DNA of 58,894 nucleotides, from positions 1 through 58,894 of the forward strand of contig ML769767.1 in the NCBI GenBank assembly GCA_009733575.1, given 5' to 3'. The notes under the pieces were generated by a model, which was not told the DNA's origin, did not search any database, and saw nothing but the letters and a program-made list of their open reading frames with translations. Positions within the stretch are counted from its first letter, which is position 1. Each line of letters starts with the position of its first letter. The position numbers and the translations under genes are program-made. Below, one piece after another: positions 20,427-31,600 of the stretch. The DNA comes from Gymnopus androsaceus JB14. Its lineage: Eukaryota > Basidiomycota > Agaricomycetes > Agaricales > Omphalotaceae.

Positions 20427-22523
20427 TTATGCTTGCACTTGATCACCGTTCTGCACGGCTATCCACGACGGCCTCGAAGAAATTTCGTTCCACCATCTAG
20501 TATTAGGGTCCACAGTCAGCGCATTGTGGAGATAAACATAGAACGACAGTACCGAGTGATATTTGGACCTTTTCGTGTCATAATATTGCTTCCAGCACTT
20601 GTGAGCATTGCTCCACCAGGAATATGGTAGATATCCGCAAGGGTGAGCTCCTAAAATAAATCGTTACTCGGAGGAAGTATGAGGGGGCTGTAAGAACCCA
20701 CGTCGCCTGCGAGGTATCTTTGCCGACTGAGTAGATCTTCATATGCTTTTAACTTTGACGACAGTCCTGCAATGGAAGCTTCGAATACAGCTTCGTCTGG
20801 AGCAAGGCCTTTCAATCTATGAACAGCGTCAGTACGCTAGACCCCCCTCCGAAGAATCATATTGGGTACCGCTTCGTGACCTTTTCATAGACAGCCTTTG
20901 ACGCATAGGGCTCGAAAGCAAATACCTCAGTAAAGACAGCTTGCTCGAATAGTGCAGCGCGCTTTATGTTATACGCATCAGGTATTAATTTGGCACCCTG
21001 GTCGGCGTATTTTGTAGCAAGATAGCGACATATAGCTCGAGAGTCACAGAGTATGAACCCGTCCTCCTCCTGTATTCATGGGATGATAAACTGGGAACGA
21101 CGCAATGAAGAGGAACTTACAATGAATGGCCCAGAAGCGTGAGCAAAAGGTTGTCTCATTAGTTCGCTGGCTTTAGAATCAGAAAGAGTATCGAGATTTA
21201 CGAGCTCGTATGGGATTTTTTTCTCATGCAAGACAATTTGTATGCGAGTTGTATCGACACAGTGCAGAGAGCCAAACAGCTCCAAGACATGCGCCGAAGA
21301 CTGTTGGACACTTGGAGAAAGCAACTTGAAGAGTGATGAACTCGGAGACGGGGAGGTCATCGTGGAGGATTGTAAGAACGGGAGAGCTTCCGGTATGCTT
21401 CCAGATGAAATATTTCTCTTAGAGCTCGTGGGAACCGAATGAACGGAAGGCAAGGTAAACAAATCTTCTAACGCCAGAGCTTCGAAAGATGACCCGTGGA
21501 TTTCCGAGAACGTAGTAGATGTCCACGAAAATGCATTCAGATCATCAAAACAGGGTTGCTGTGAGGATTGCGAGGTAGATAAATCGGGTGTGGTAGGGGT
21601 GAGGGGGGAAGCTGCAGATGGCCCAGAGCAGGGTGAGGATAGGTTTTCAAATTCGCTCAAGGACGGGCTGGGACTGGGCTTGGAAAGTAATCTCGGACCA
21701 TTGTTACTCCGGGTAAGACTGTTATATCTGGAAAATAATCAATACAAAGATCCAAGTATTTAACGATGTTCTCTTCACCTGTTCTTCGCTGCTAGTCCTG
21801 TTCGTCCGGGAAAGTTGGCTTTCACGATTTTGGACCATACATTTCCGTGAATTTTCACTGCTTCAATTAGCTTTTCGTCCTGTATCGAGTTAGTTGTCCA
21901 TTTTTAACTTAAGAATCTGGTAAATCATACCTCAGCAGATGTCCAGCTTTTCCTATCCATTGCGTTTCCTATCAGCTGTGACTCAAAAGATAGTTTGCGA
22001 TCACACTACCTATCAATTGTAGGATTGAGAGTGTCCTTCCATCGCTTGGCGCACTCTGTTGAGCAACCTTTAGTTAAACATAACCACAGAGCTGTAGACA
22101 ATCAGGCTTACGATCACTGTTTCGTGTCTGCACCATCGTTGAAACGATTGTCCACCTATTTCGAATTGAATATATCGACTGGAAAGTTGAGAATCCGGCC
22201 TCTTACTTTGGACCGTGCTTCTGAATTGCATTCAATAGCCTTTCATCTTCTTCAGGGTTCCAACTCCCCCTCGGCATATCTGCATTGGCCAGCTTTGCAA
22301 ACCACCGTTTACGACAATCCTTGTTGTTACGATTAGGAACGTGTCTCGATATGGCGTGCCATTTTGAAGGATTCAAGGTCCTGGTAGGATCCTCTAGCAA
22401 GCGCGTAACATTCAGTGAAGAAGAAGAAGATTAGACAAGAGCCGTTTACATACCTTGGGCGATAGCATCACGAAGGAGCTGATCCTCGACTGCAGTCCAG
22501 GAGCGACGTTTTCGATACAACAT
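20427..22523 (-). CDS. Three-repeat MYB protein fused in frame to a glutathione S-transferase
   Basis: Eleven exons with GT-AG introns join in phase into 519 codons: 22454-22523, 22207-22393, 22112-22155, 22010-22055, 21931-21952, 21779-21879, 21121-21727, 20870-21069, 20702-20816, 20553-20650, 20427-20496. Residues ~6-160 hold three MYB repeats (RRSWTAVEDQLL, GSWNPEEDERLL, KSWTSAEDEKLI, each followed by the later aromatic/Trp positions). Residues ~165-303 are a Ser/Pro/Thr-rich linker. Residues ~304-519 match a full-length GST of about 216 residues: VLELFGSLHC, then IPYEL, GPFI, CDSRAICRYLATKY (the family's E/DSR glutathione-binding motif), ELTLADIYHIP in the helical domain, and WWNEISSRPSW near the end. 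The MYB part predicts nuclear DNA binding; the GST part conjugates or binds glutathione. Exon 7 crosses from linker to GST without a stop. An internal ATG at 21360 could alternatively start a free 240-residue GST. Confidence 0.85.
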
Positions 22524-22886
22524 CTAGGCTGGGGCTAGGTTTCCGCACTGATTTGCTACGGGGATACAGCTATGTACTTATCATATACATCCTGTCTGAG
22601 TTTGAAATATATCTTCGAAGCATTCTAGAGATGAAGGGGGATGAATTCGATTGTTTACGGGAGCCATCACTGCTAAACTACGATGTTATGTTGATACATA
22701 GTCTACTTGATGCAGCCTAACCTTAACTCCCTTAAGCTTCATTTTGCGCAGGAAAAATGTCCTCAAGCCCTTCGCGCAACCCCGAATGCCATCATCATAC
22801 ACTTCCCGCCTTGCTATGGAGATCTCATCAGAAAGCCAAAAACTCGGACGAAACATGCATACATACCAAATGTCAAGTCTGTATTA
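22524..22886. promoter_or_regulatory. 5' flank of the MYB-GST gene
   Basis: No coding content is seen. A MITE with TA ends begins at 22887, about 365 bp upstream of the ATG. No TATA box stands out. Confidence 0.35.
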
Positions 22887-22974
22887 CAGTGACGGCAAAA
22901 AGTGATGAACCACTCTCCACTTAGTTCAATTCAATACTGAATTGGGGGTGGTTCATCACTTTTTGCCGTCACTG
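22887..22974. mobile_element. 88 bp Tc1/mariner-like MITE, TA TSD
   Basis: CAGTGACGGCAAAAAGTGAT at the left is perfectly inverted at the right (ATCACTTTTTGCCGTCACTG), and the arms cover 27 bp each. TA flanks both ends (22885-22886 and 22975-22976). CAGTGNNGG ends with TA duplications are typical of Tc1/mariner. Confidence 0.88.
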
Positions 22975-22976
22975 TA

Positions 22977-23740
22977 GATTCAGTGCGTTGCATATTAATC
23001 GTTAGGTCAGTAAAGTGCGTTGCGTTGAAAACGGGAAGCCAGGATTTCGGCGACCGTGCTTACTTGGTCCCACTGGCAGCTCGGCACAATGATACATCTA
23101 CACTTGCGTCATTTATAAATTTCAATTGGTGCCGACCTGCCAGTGCCCCGATAAGCATAAATAAACAAGGTTGTCAGAAATTCTGGCTTCCCGATTTCAA
23201 TGCAACGCACTGTACAGCGTTTTGCATAAATGGTTACCGCTTCATGATTTTTGAACGCGTGTTTATTGATGTTTGCTAAAACTTGATGGGGCCTGCAGGG
23301 TACTCTATACAGTCAGGGCGCTTATGCCTGATGCCCGCTGCTCATCAACATTGATCTGCGCAAGAGCACCCTGCACTGGCTTTTTGGGAGCTTGAATTCC
23401 GTGTATTTGAGAAGAGAGTGATGATTCTTGGGGCACAGATGGTAGGATAAGCGAGAACAATGAGGCGACTAGAAAAAATGAAAGAGGTTCAAGTGTATTG
23501 GACCCTGCAGATACCATCTTATAGCAAATACCAATAAACAAATGTTCAAAAATCATGAGGCGGTAAATATCTATGCAAAACGCTGTATTCTAACGACCTT
23601 GTTTATGTATGCCCACCGGCAGCGAGCCAGCAACACATATACTGTAGATCATTCGCACAAATTGGGCCAAGTTGCCGGTCGATCCAGATAAACAAGGGCA
23701 TTAGAATACTGACCTAACAATTAATATGCTATGCATTGTA
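22977..23740. repeat. Inverted repeat with a small nested element in each arm
   Basis: Outer arms match around TGCATATTAATCGTTAGGTC (left, 22990) and its inverse (23705-23735), and again between 23213-23285 and 23520-23595 (GTTTTGCATAAATGG and so on). The left arm holds a ~210 bp insert with its own ends AGTGCGTTGC...GAAGCCAG; the right arm holds a ~120 bp insert with ends ATTCTAACGACCTTGTTTAT. The 83-residue frame on the minus strand at 23305-23556 lies in the loop and is not recognised. Confidence 0.6.
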
Positions 23741-24275
23741 TCATCAGCAAAACCTGGGTAATAATAATAGGGTAGATAAAATTTCGGTCCAATTTGCCCA
23801 TGTTAGTTTAGGATTCATCTGGAACTTGCCTTTTGTTGTATACTGGGGTCCTTTCTACCTAGTATTGCGTAGGACCGTATAGTAGATCTGTATGGCAGGC
23901 ATCAGATTATTGACAGAAGACCCCAAAGAGTCGATCACAAACAGTTGTTAGTAAGCGGGATCTGCTGGTGGGGATCTAACACTGCGGCTGGCGCAAAATT
24001 TATTGTGTGCCAAAGCTTACAATAAATGGAATGATAAATATATATCTATTTATTAGGGTTTGATCAAGAAATAAAACTGAATTTCCACGCAATAACAAGG
24101 TCCTATCTACAAACAATGAATCAGGCAAGTGGCTACTGTGCATATGGTAAAGTCACGGTTTTGGCATAATCAATATGGAGATGCTCTGGAGACTTGATGT
24201 TAAAGCTCTCTGCACTTCCAAAGTGTTGAATAAAATCCATGTAGTGCTTCATTGAGTGGAGTTTTGGTATGTTGA
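23741..24275. other. Non-coding stretch with one CATCAGCAAAACCTGG element end
   Basis: The word ATCAGCAAAACCTGGGT near 23747 matches the ends of the MITEs at 29823-30518 and 30553-30821, but its partner end is not found here. Nothing else is recognised. Confidence 0.45.
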
Positions 24276-24640
24276 CACTTCAGGCTGCCCAAATTTATAT
24301 ATTGTTAATCATACCAAAGTTCAACAATTCACTATCTAATATGAAGTAAATCAACAGGAAATCCAGGGCCCTAGATTGCTTGGGTGCCAGAGATCCTAGC
24401 CCTATGAAATCCAGCGAATACAAAATATTGAACTCCAATTTATAAGTACCAATGTTAGTATTATGTTAGTACTGGTAAATCCAATCTATTAGTACTAATG
24501 TTACTATCAATAACTCAGAGCTACTGGTACCAATGCAGGTACTAATAAATCAGAGTATAATCACTAATGTTAGTACTATGTCAGTAATGGCTTACTCCAA
24601 GTTATTAGTACTACTTAATGTAAGTACTAATAATGTTGGA
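24276..24640. repeat. Relic of the 33.9-35.8 kb long-TIR family
   Basis: CTTCAGGCTGCCCAAATTTATAT and the following 130 bp (CAGGAAATCCAGGG, TGCCAGAGATCCTAGCCC) match the left TIR near 33889-34020. Diverged TTAGTACTAATG-type tandem units follow, as in that element. Only one TIR remains. Confidence 0.6.
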
Positions 24641-25012
24641 ATGTGACCTCATATCAGGTCATCCAGATGTAGCATTGCTGCATCTGGTAGTTAATCCCTA
24701 ATTGTATCTCTACCTTCTACCACATTGGCACTCCTCCAAACATCTCTACCCATTAACTTTAACAGGTTATGAGCCCCAAGCTTTTACAACAGCTGTGTTT
24801 CTTGCTGCATAATTGCTTATTCCCTCACTGCAACTCTTGATGGAAATTCACTAACTCCATCAACATTATCCACTCAGGAGACATAACTCTGAGCTGGGTT
24901 CTTATCACCATCCAGCATCATAATATCTACATTATTTGGCTCCTAGCCAATATCAGGAGATGGTTTTACAGGTGTTGAAGGAAGAGTTCAAGTGGGAGAT
25001 ATTGCTTATATC
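24641..25012. other. Non-coding stretch
   Basis: No gene or closed repeat is seen before the hAT MITE. Confidence 0.4.
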
Positions 25013-25589
25013 TAGTGATGTGCCGGCGGGGCCCGGCTCAAAAGCCCCGACCACGGCTCAGATAGCCCCGGCCAGGGCTGATCAAAATGTTGAGCCGGGC
25101 CCTACATGGTGGCTGGGGCTCGGCTAGGGCCCGGCTCAGGCTCAGGCCCCGGCTCAAGGTACATATATGAAATGCCATTTTTTATCCATAAAAAATGTTA
25201 CATTCAATATTAATTTAGTGTAAATCATATAACCAAGCATGAAGTCCATTGTGAACATCAGTGCAACCTCAAATGCAGCCAGAGATTGCAGAATAGTAAG
25301 ATTTAGGTCCATTTACAATCACTTACATGACATTTGACAACAGGATAAAGCTTCTCCTTCCTTAGAATAGTGTTATAAAATGGTGTAAAATTCTGTGTTT
25401 CACAAAATGTAGTAAATTTTAAGCAAAATTCCATGCATTCTGTTGGTAAAATAAAGTGCTCTGAGCCGCTCAAGACGCTCAGGGCTTTCAAAAATTTGAG
25501 CTGGGCCTTGAGCCCTGACCTAGAGACGGCTGCCAGTCCGGCTCATCAGCCCTCAGAGCTCAAGCTCTGAGCCCAGCCGCACATCACTA
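25013..25589. mobile_element. hAT-type MITE (577 bp), 8 bp TSD CTTATATC
   Basis: The ends are TAGTGATGTGC and GCACATCACTA. A perfect 8 bp duplication CTTATATC flanks them (25005-25012 and 25590-25597). The first and last 100 bp are rich in GCCCGGCTC and GAGCC words in opposite orientation, as expected for subterminal transposase sites. The core is AT-rich and non-coding. Confidence 0.92.
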
Positions 25590-25597
25590 CTTATATC

Positions 25598-26082
25598 TTG
25601 AGGTCAAGTAAACATAGTAATGCAGTCTAATACTGCATCTGAAAGCTTCCCTCTTACACTTTACAAAAAAGCCCTCATCGACCCAATTCAAACAGTTTAG
25701 TCCTCCGCTATGTCCACATCTTTCTCGGAACACTTTTCTTCCATACCCGCAGTAATTAGCCTCTTATCTGCGGCGTTTATAGCGCATTTGAAATTCTAAC
25801 AGCATCTAGCAGCTATAACTCACCTTGGATTTTGGTATTAATCAACTCATTTGATCCAGCTACATCAGGGCTCCCAAAAAAAGCTCTTGTTTGCTTGATT
25901 TTGGTTGCTGGTTCACTTGTTATGGACATCACTCTCCCAAATAGTCTTTTTGTCATAACACCATCACTTCATTACCATACCCAGTCAAGTCTTTTACTTC
26001 CCATAGAAAACCATACATTATCCATCTCCTCAGACACTGGTCACAGGAGAGAGAAAATCTTTGGAGAATGATGTCCAGGTGT
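25598..26082. other. Non-coding stretch
   Basis: No recognisable gene or repeat boundary is seen; one 79-residue frame (25832-26071) has no known domain. Confidence 0.4.
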
Positions 26083-26728
26083 GGCAATTTAGAAACATAG
26101 ATTATTTTCTAAACCCGGATCATGACCCAAAAATGGGAATGCCCGACATCGCATCAAACAAAATATTGGTTTTGATGAAAAAGTTGACTTTTCTAAACTC
26201 GAATCTAGAGGAGGGGTAGGTAACCCTCTTCTAGGCTTTTCTAAACCGCGCATCAAATATTTTCCTTTCTGGGATACCTTTCCCATCTGCATGTCCGCCC
26301 GCCTAGCCCATCCATCCCTCATATTATCGTATTCCTGTCCTCCCCACACCTCCGGAAACGATACAAACTGTTAGCAGAAGGCCACAGTCTATCTTCTAAG
26401 CCAAAAAAATGTATTTCGGAGCTCTAAGGTGCTCTCTATCTCTCTCAGCACCATCCTACACATTTTTACAATGGTTTACACAAACTCTGGACTTGAATCC
26501 ACCGCTATATACTATTTGACATATGTCTGACTTACTGGAAGGCGAATCAGGTATAGCAAAGGCCTTTAGAAGTCGGCAAATGAGCGAAATGGTGTGAGGC
26601 AGCAGGAAATCTAGATTTTAGAATTGATGTGGTCGACGGTTTAGGCTCCATTTAAATTTTTTCCAACCAGAAATTTGATGAATTTAGTAGAAATGATCTA
26701 GAATTTTAGATGCCACGGAAGGTCACCC
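26083..26728. mobile_element. TIR DNA element, copy B (without the insertions of copy A)
   Basis: It aligns with 1135-1257 and about 2208-2702 and ends in the same GCCACGGAAGGTCACCC. The left terminus is eroded (only about GTGTGGCAATTTAGAAAC remains). It serves as the empty-site reference that dates the two insertions in copy A. Confidence 0.7.
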
Positions 26729-26869
26729 AATAATGCCGTACCGAACGGTGTAGAGCAGGGTATCTATGCCCCGGTAGTGGCTTCTATTGATGTCAGGTAG
26801 TCTGAAATTTGAATCCAAGGGCAGGGATAATGATGCTGATATTGGGATCTCTTTGAGCTTCATTTGGAC

Positions 26870-27545
26870 GTCAGGCTCATCAAGATGACCTAGCGTCTAA
26901 GATTTATTTTTCACAAAATATCTAGAACGTTACGTGTCAATAATTAATAAAATCTAGCGCATTTAAGGTTCTGAGAACCGTTTGAGACCATTTCAAGAAG
27001 GATTTTTCTGAACTCTCTCAAAGGGTATACTCCCTCATAAGGCATATTTTTGACTGTGATCAAGGGGTGCGCCTTACGGGGGTTCAGTATACACAGCAAG
27101 AGAGCGGGAGACACTATCTTTTCCTGGAGATTTTGATCTCCCCGTGTGGTTATCTTGAAGAGATCACAGACGAGGGAAGAACCCCGGTTCATTAGGTCAC
27201 CAGCCGTTTAGAAGTCTCGAAAATTTGGCTGAAATAGACCCTATTAGCCGCATGTCTCAAAACGATTTTGAGACGTGGAGCTATTCAAAAACAATTCAAA
27301 AGTTGACCGAAAAACATTTTGAGACACGCGGCTAATACGGTCTAATGCCCGAAAAAAAATCCCCTTGACCTCCCAGAATGTCTAACAATATTAGCCACCC
27401 TTGTGTGAAGCTCTAAGCGCCCGACAAATAAAGTGGAATGTGGCAGCATCGAAGATAAGAAAGCAATTACAAAAGGTAAGGATCTTTACATACACATTGT
27501 ATGGCTAGGAACGAAACCGAGCTCGGAACGGAGTCGGAACAAGTA
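26870..27545 (-). repeat. Dispersed repeat, copy B of the inverted pair (carries a MITE)
   Basis: This is the inverse counterpart of 17915-18505. Compared with that copy it carries an extra 110 bp at 27235-27344. Its end lies about 240 bp upstream of the terpene synthase ATG. Confidence 0.65.
27235..27344. mobile_element. 110 bp MITE inserted in repeat copy B
   Basis: Ends TAGACCCTATTAGCCGC and GCGGCTAATACGGTCTA are inverted copies, continuing into TGTCTCAAAA and TTTTGAGACA. Copy A lacks it at the matching site (ACATTTCAGCC). A diverged relative lies at about 18585-18665. Confidence 0.75.
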
Positions 27546-27783
27546 TACCCGACGAACCCGTCACTGGCTATCTATGATATCTACCAACTCAAAGCGATGT
27601 CACTCGCACATATTACGTAGTAGCCATACTAGGAGAGGTGACTCTTATCTTTTCGAAGATTTGCCCGGGTCTCTGATCACCAGCAAACAGCGCGACAGTC
27701 TTGAAGTCTCCGGCTTCATTCAGACTTTGCCCAATAACAGATATAAAGTTGAAACTTTTCCACTATGCACTTCGTTATTCCAA

Positions 27784-28947
27784 ATGCCCTCCATTTCGTT
27801 CACCCTTCCTGACCTACTAACCAACTGGCCTTTCGAGGTTGATCCCAACCCGTCCGTGGATATTGTCACGGAAAGCGCCGCGTGGGTTGAATCCTTCCAT
27901 CCCTTCAATGAAAGGGCTCAAAAGGCCTTCAACCGTTGCAAGTTTGGCATATTCTCTTCCCTAGCCTATCCTCACGCACGCGGTGAGCAGTATCGAGTCG
28001 CATGCGACCTCATGAATTTCTTCTTTGTCTTTGACGAGTACAGCGACGAAGTACATGGAACAGTCGTTGGAATGCAAGTTGCAGATATCATGAACGCTTT
28101 GAGGTACATTGTACAGTCGAGTTGACCTATATGTAGTGCTGACTCGATATATCAGGTACCCCCATCAGCCGGAACTTTCCAACAGTCTTCTAGGTGCTAT
28201 GACCAGGAGGTGAGTCTTTGAAATCCATTAGTGTCTTCCATTCACCTCATTAAAATGCAGTTTCTGGTTGAGAACCTTGAAGTGTGCTAGTCACTCATCT
28301 GCAGAGAGATTCATCCGAAACTTCGATGAATACACAAATGCTGTGTATCTCCAGGCCATCGATAGAGATGAAGGTCGCATCCGAACCATCGATGAATACT
28401 TTGAACTGCGTCGAGGGACCATTGGAGTTAGGCCTTCGTGGGATTACTATCTTCTGTCATCAGACATTCCAGATGAGGCTATAGCTCATCCCCACGTTGA
28501 GCGTCTGGCAATCGCTGCGATTGATATGACGATTTTGGCAAATGTAAGAGGGTCCCTTCTAACTTCATTCTCTGAACCCTTTATCTAACTGACCATTTGA
28601 AGGATGTGTATTCATACAGCGTGGAGCAATCTCGCGGTGATGATGAACATAACATTGTATCTGTGGCCATGCGAGAAAAAGGACTCAGTATTCAAGGAGC
28701 CATGGATCATGTTGGTGTCCTTTACCAGCAGATAGCCCAATCTTTCGTAAAGGATTCGAAGAATCTTCCGAAATTCCCTGAGTATGGACCAGGTGTTGAC
28801 CAGCTAATTGAGCAATACGTATATGGGATGGGGATCTGGGTGACTTGTAACATCAAATGGAGCTTCGCTAGCGGGCGATATTTCGGGGACAAGGGGCTGG
28901 AGATTATGGAGCATCGTAAAGTTGCACTTCTCCCAAAGACTCAGTAG
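27784..28947 (+). CDS. Sesquiterpene synthase (class I terpene cyclase)
   Basis: This enzyme cyclises farnesyl diphosphate in the cytosol to a sesquiterpene. Four exons (27784-28103, 28156-28209, 28261-28543, 28603-28947) with GT-AG introns of 51-59 bp join in phase to 333 residues, the normal length for fungal enzymes. The start MPSISFTLPDLLTNWPF fits the family N-terminus. The metal-binding motif is D-E-Y-S-D (residues 84-88, in FFVFDEYSDE). The NSE triad is N219-D-x-x-S223-x-x-x-E227 (NDVYSYSVE). The RY pair is at 311-312 (GRYFGDKG). All catalytic motifs are intact and there is no frameshift. The product cannot be named from motifs alone. No P450 or other biosynthetic gene is seen nearby, so in this window it stands alone. 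Confidence 0.93.
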
Positions 28948-29379
28948 AGAGGAAATTTTGTTGTATAAGTGTGCACTAGTTGGCACAACAATCTCATAGA
29001 ATGTCTTCCTTATAAAAGCCAAGTCTGTTCTCAACAGTCAAATCTCCAGTTAAGACTAACCATCAATGTTATGGGCTCGCTTACTGTACCGTTTTGACCA
29101 AAAGTTCAGTCACGGGTCACGTTAATCCAAAGTGAACAGTTCACAGCAGACTGTCACCGTTCACTCTGGGCTGTGGGCACCGTGACAACCAAAAGAGAAA
29201 AAAAAATCCTCAAAGATGGTCCAAAAATGCTAAAGCAATTCAAATTTTGCAGGCCACCTGCAAACAAGCCAGAAATGACTCCGAAAATGAGTTAACAAGT
29301 TGCTGGGCACTTGTGCAGTGGTTCAGTGTGCCCCTATACACTGTACAAGTGAACTGTTCATGACTATGCCATAGCTCAC
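28948..29379. other. 3' flank of the terpene synthase, no gene seen
   Basis: It contains recurring TTCACT/AGTGAAC words around 29105-29350 (GTGAACAGTTCAC, GTTCACTCTGGGC), which look like a decayed repeat. No terminator signature stands out. Confidence 0.4.
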
Positions 29380-29422
29380 TTGGGCATAGCACTTTCAGCG
29401 TAACCCCCCCGGCGTCACCCTA

Positions 29423-29513
29423 AAGTCACCCCAAAGTAACTCCAAAGTAAACCCAAAGTCACCCCAAAGTCACCCCAAAGTCACCTCAAAGTCACCTCAA
29501 AGTCACCCCAATA
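29423..29513. repeat. 10 bp tandem array (AAAGTCACCC)n
   Basis: About nine consecutive units of AAAGTCACCC, with YAACCC and CACCTC variants, run head to tail. Confidence 0.85.
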
Positions 29514-29822
29514 TACCCCCAGCAACACCCAGTGTATCTTCAACATTCATTTACTCTAATATCGCATTGCCATATTTAGCATAACCTTGTGTAACTATAA
29601 TATTGAATAAATTATAATATTGTCAGTGCAATAAGTAGATTCACTCAAGCTTGTATTACAACATACTTATAGTTGGACATTTTCATTGTGACACTCTCAG
29701 CTTTTTGACACTAAACTTGTGTCCAAACTGAGGATGAGCTTAGTACTTCACTTTTCACACCAGTTTATTGAGTTAATCATACTTTATTTATAGTACTTAC
29801 TTGATTAACAGGTATTTAATAC

Positions 29823-30518
29823 ATCAGCAAAACCTGGGTGCACTGGACAGCGCTGGATAGCGCTATCCAGCACCCATAGCACCCATAGCAAGGTCCCCAT
29901 GTATCCAGAGCTATGGACTGCTATGGATTGCTATGGATTGCTATGGATTTCACGGGAATGTCAGTTGTCATTCAATTCAATGCTAAATGTATTATGTGTT
30001 TGAATTGTTTTAAGAATCATAAATCGAATGATGGCAGAATAAAATCATTCATGTCTTCATGTTGATTCGATATGTACATAGATTATAGTTCTAGGACAAT
30101 GATAGCATAGCAAACTAACTAAAAGTCTAGTACTACTTAGTATAACTATGTGTTACTTAGTACTATGAGACCATACTATAAGTGTCGGCCCTTATATGCA
30201 AGCGTTAAATAAAGACATACTGTGAATATTGAGTGAACTTAAGTCAAACTTAAGTGACTGAGAATCAAGATGGAGTTGGACAATTCGAGACGAAGTTGAA
30301 ATTCCGACGCGGATGATTCTGCATTTCTTATATACTGTTGGGAGAGAATGACAAGTGTCAGATGGCTGTCAAATGGCGATATGAGTCAGTGATCCCACAG
30401 AACCTCATAGCAACCCATAGCAACTCATAGCAACTCATAGTTCTGTAGAGAACTATGGCTACTATGGCCTGCTATGGCTTGCTATGGCTGCTATGGCCAT
30501 TACCCAGGTTTTGCTGAT
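29823..30518. mobile_element. MITE with CATCAGCAAAACCTGG ends, copy 1
   Basis: Ends ATCAGCAAAACCTGGGT and ACCCAGGTTTTGCTGAT are inverted. Subterminal zones repeat CCATAGCA or its inverse TGCTATGG many times. No clear target duplication is seen. A second, shorter copy lies at 30553-30821, and single ends occur near 23747 and 30951. Confidence 0.8.
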
Positions 30519-30552
30519 GCTAGAGTCTTTCAACACTAGACTTGTGTCTGAC

Positions 30553-30821
30553 ATCAGCAAAACCTGGATAATTGTCATAGCTGTTATAGCAAGCCATAGC
30601 AAGCCATAGCAGCCATTGAATTGCTATGGGTGGCTATGAGTTACTATGGACTTCACAAATTATATTGCCTGTTGACAGATGTCATGCTCTAAAGCAATCC
30701 ATAGCAGCCCATAGCAGCTCATAGCTCTGGATAGATGGGGACCTTGCTATGGATGCTATGGGTGCTATGAGTGCTGGATAGCACTATCCAGTGCTATCCA
30801 GTTGACCCAGGTTTTGCTGAT
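30553..30821. mobile_element. MITE with CATCAGCAAAACCTGG ends, copy 2 (269 bp)
   Basis: Same ends and same CATAGCA subterminal words as copy 1, but about 430 bp shorter in the core. It lies only 34 bp from copy 1. Confidence 0.8.
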
Positions 30822-31129
30822 GGAACAAAAAAAAACCAACTAAGCTTCATGGTCACAGCAAGCTCAAGCAAAAAAGTTCAATTTCAATTTCATATGCAGT
30901 ATGGCTCTGCACAGAACTGGACAGAGGGGGACCTTGCTATGGGATCTCACAGGTTTTGCTGATGCAGGGTTAGTTATGATGTAATGTGGTTTAACATGAG
31001 TTAATAGGATATGAACCAATGATCTACAAGGCCAGGCTTGAGACTTCATACCCAGCCTTACCCAGCCTAACCTAACCTTCCAAATCCCAGCAATCTCCAT
31101 ATTATCAGCACTTGAGGTGATGCTGGATT

Positions 31130-31600
31130 TCACAAAAGTAACACTTGGGTGATGTTAAATTTCAAAAAGGTTACTCTTGGGTGACAGTCAATTTAATGAA
31201 AATTATGCTGAATCAACTAAAAGTTACATTTGGGTGACTTTGAATTTAGTGAAGGTTACTTTTGATGTAGTGAAGATGACTTTCAGGCAACTTTGAATTT
31301 AGTAAAGGTTACTTTTGATTTAGTGAAATCTACTTTTGGGTGACTTTGAATTTAGTAAAGGTTACTTTGGATTTATTGAAATCTACTTTTGGGTGACTTT
31401 GAAGTTATTGAAGGTTACTTTTAGGTGACTTCATGTTCAGTAAAGGCTGCTTTTGATTTAGTGAAAGTTACTTTCAGGTGACTTTGAATTTAGTAAAGGT
31501 TACTTTTTGATTTATTGAAAGTTACTTTTGGGTGACTTTGAATTCAGTGCAGGTTACTTTTGATCTAGTGAAAGTTACTCTTGGGTGACTTTGAATTTGG
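31130..31600. repeat. Tandem array of ~55-60 bp units
   Basis: Diverged units of the form GGTTACTTTTGATTTAGTGAAA then GGGTGACTTTGAATTTAGT repeat about eight times. Translated frames are meaningless. Confidence 0.75.

Noticed and set aside
27433..27783. Upstream extension of the terpene synthase first exon by 117 codons
   Set aside because: The extension reads into the dispersed repeat at 26870-27545 and resembles no terpene synthase N-terminus; the ATG at 27784 gives the normal family start and length.
29423..29513. Possible CRISPR-like array
   Set aside because: The units are contiguous 10 bp repeats without unique spacers, and the genome is fungal.
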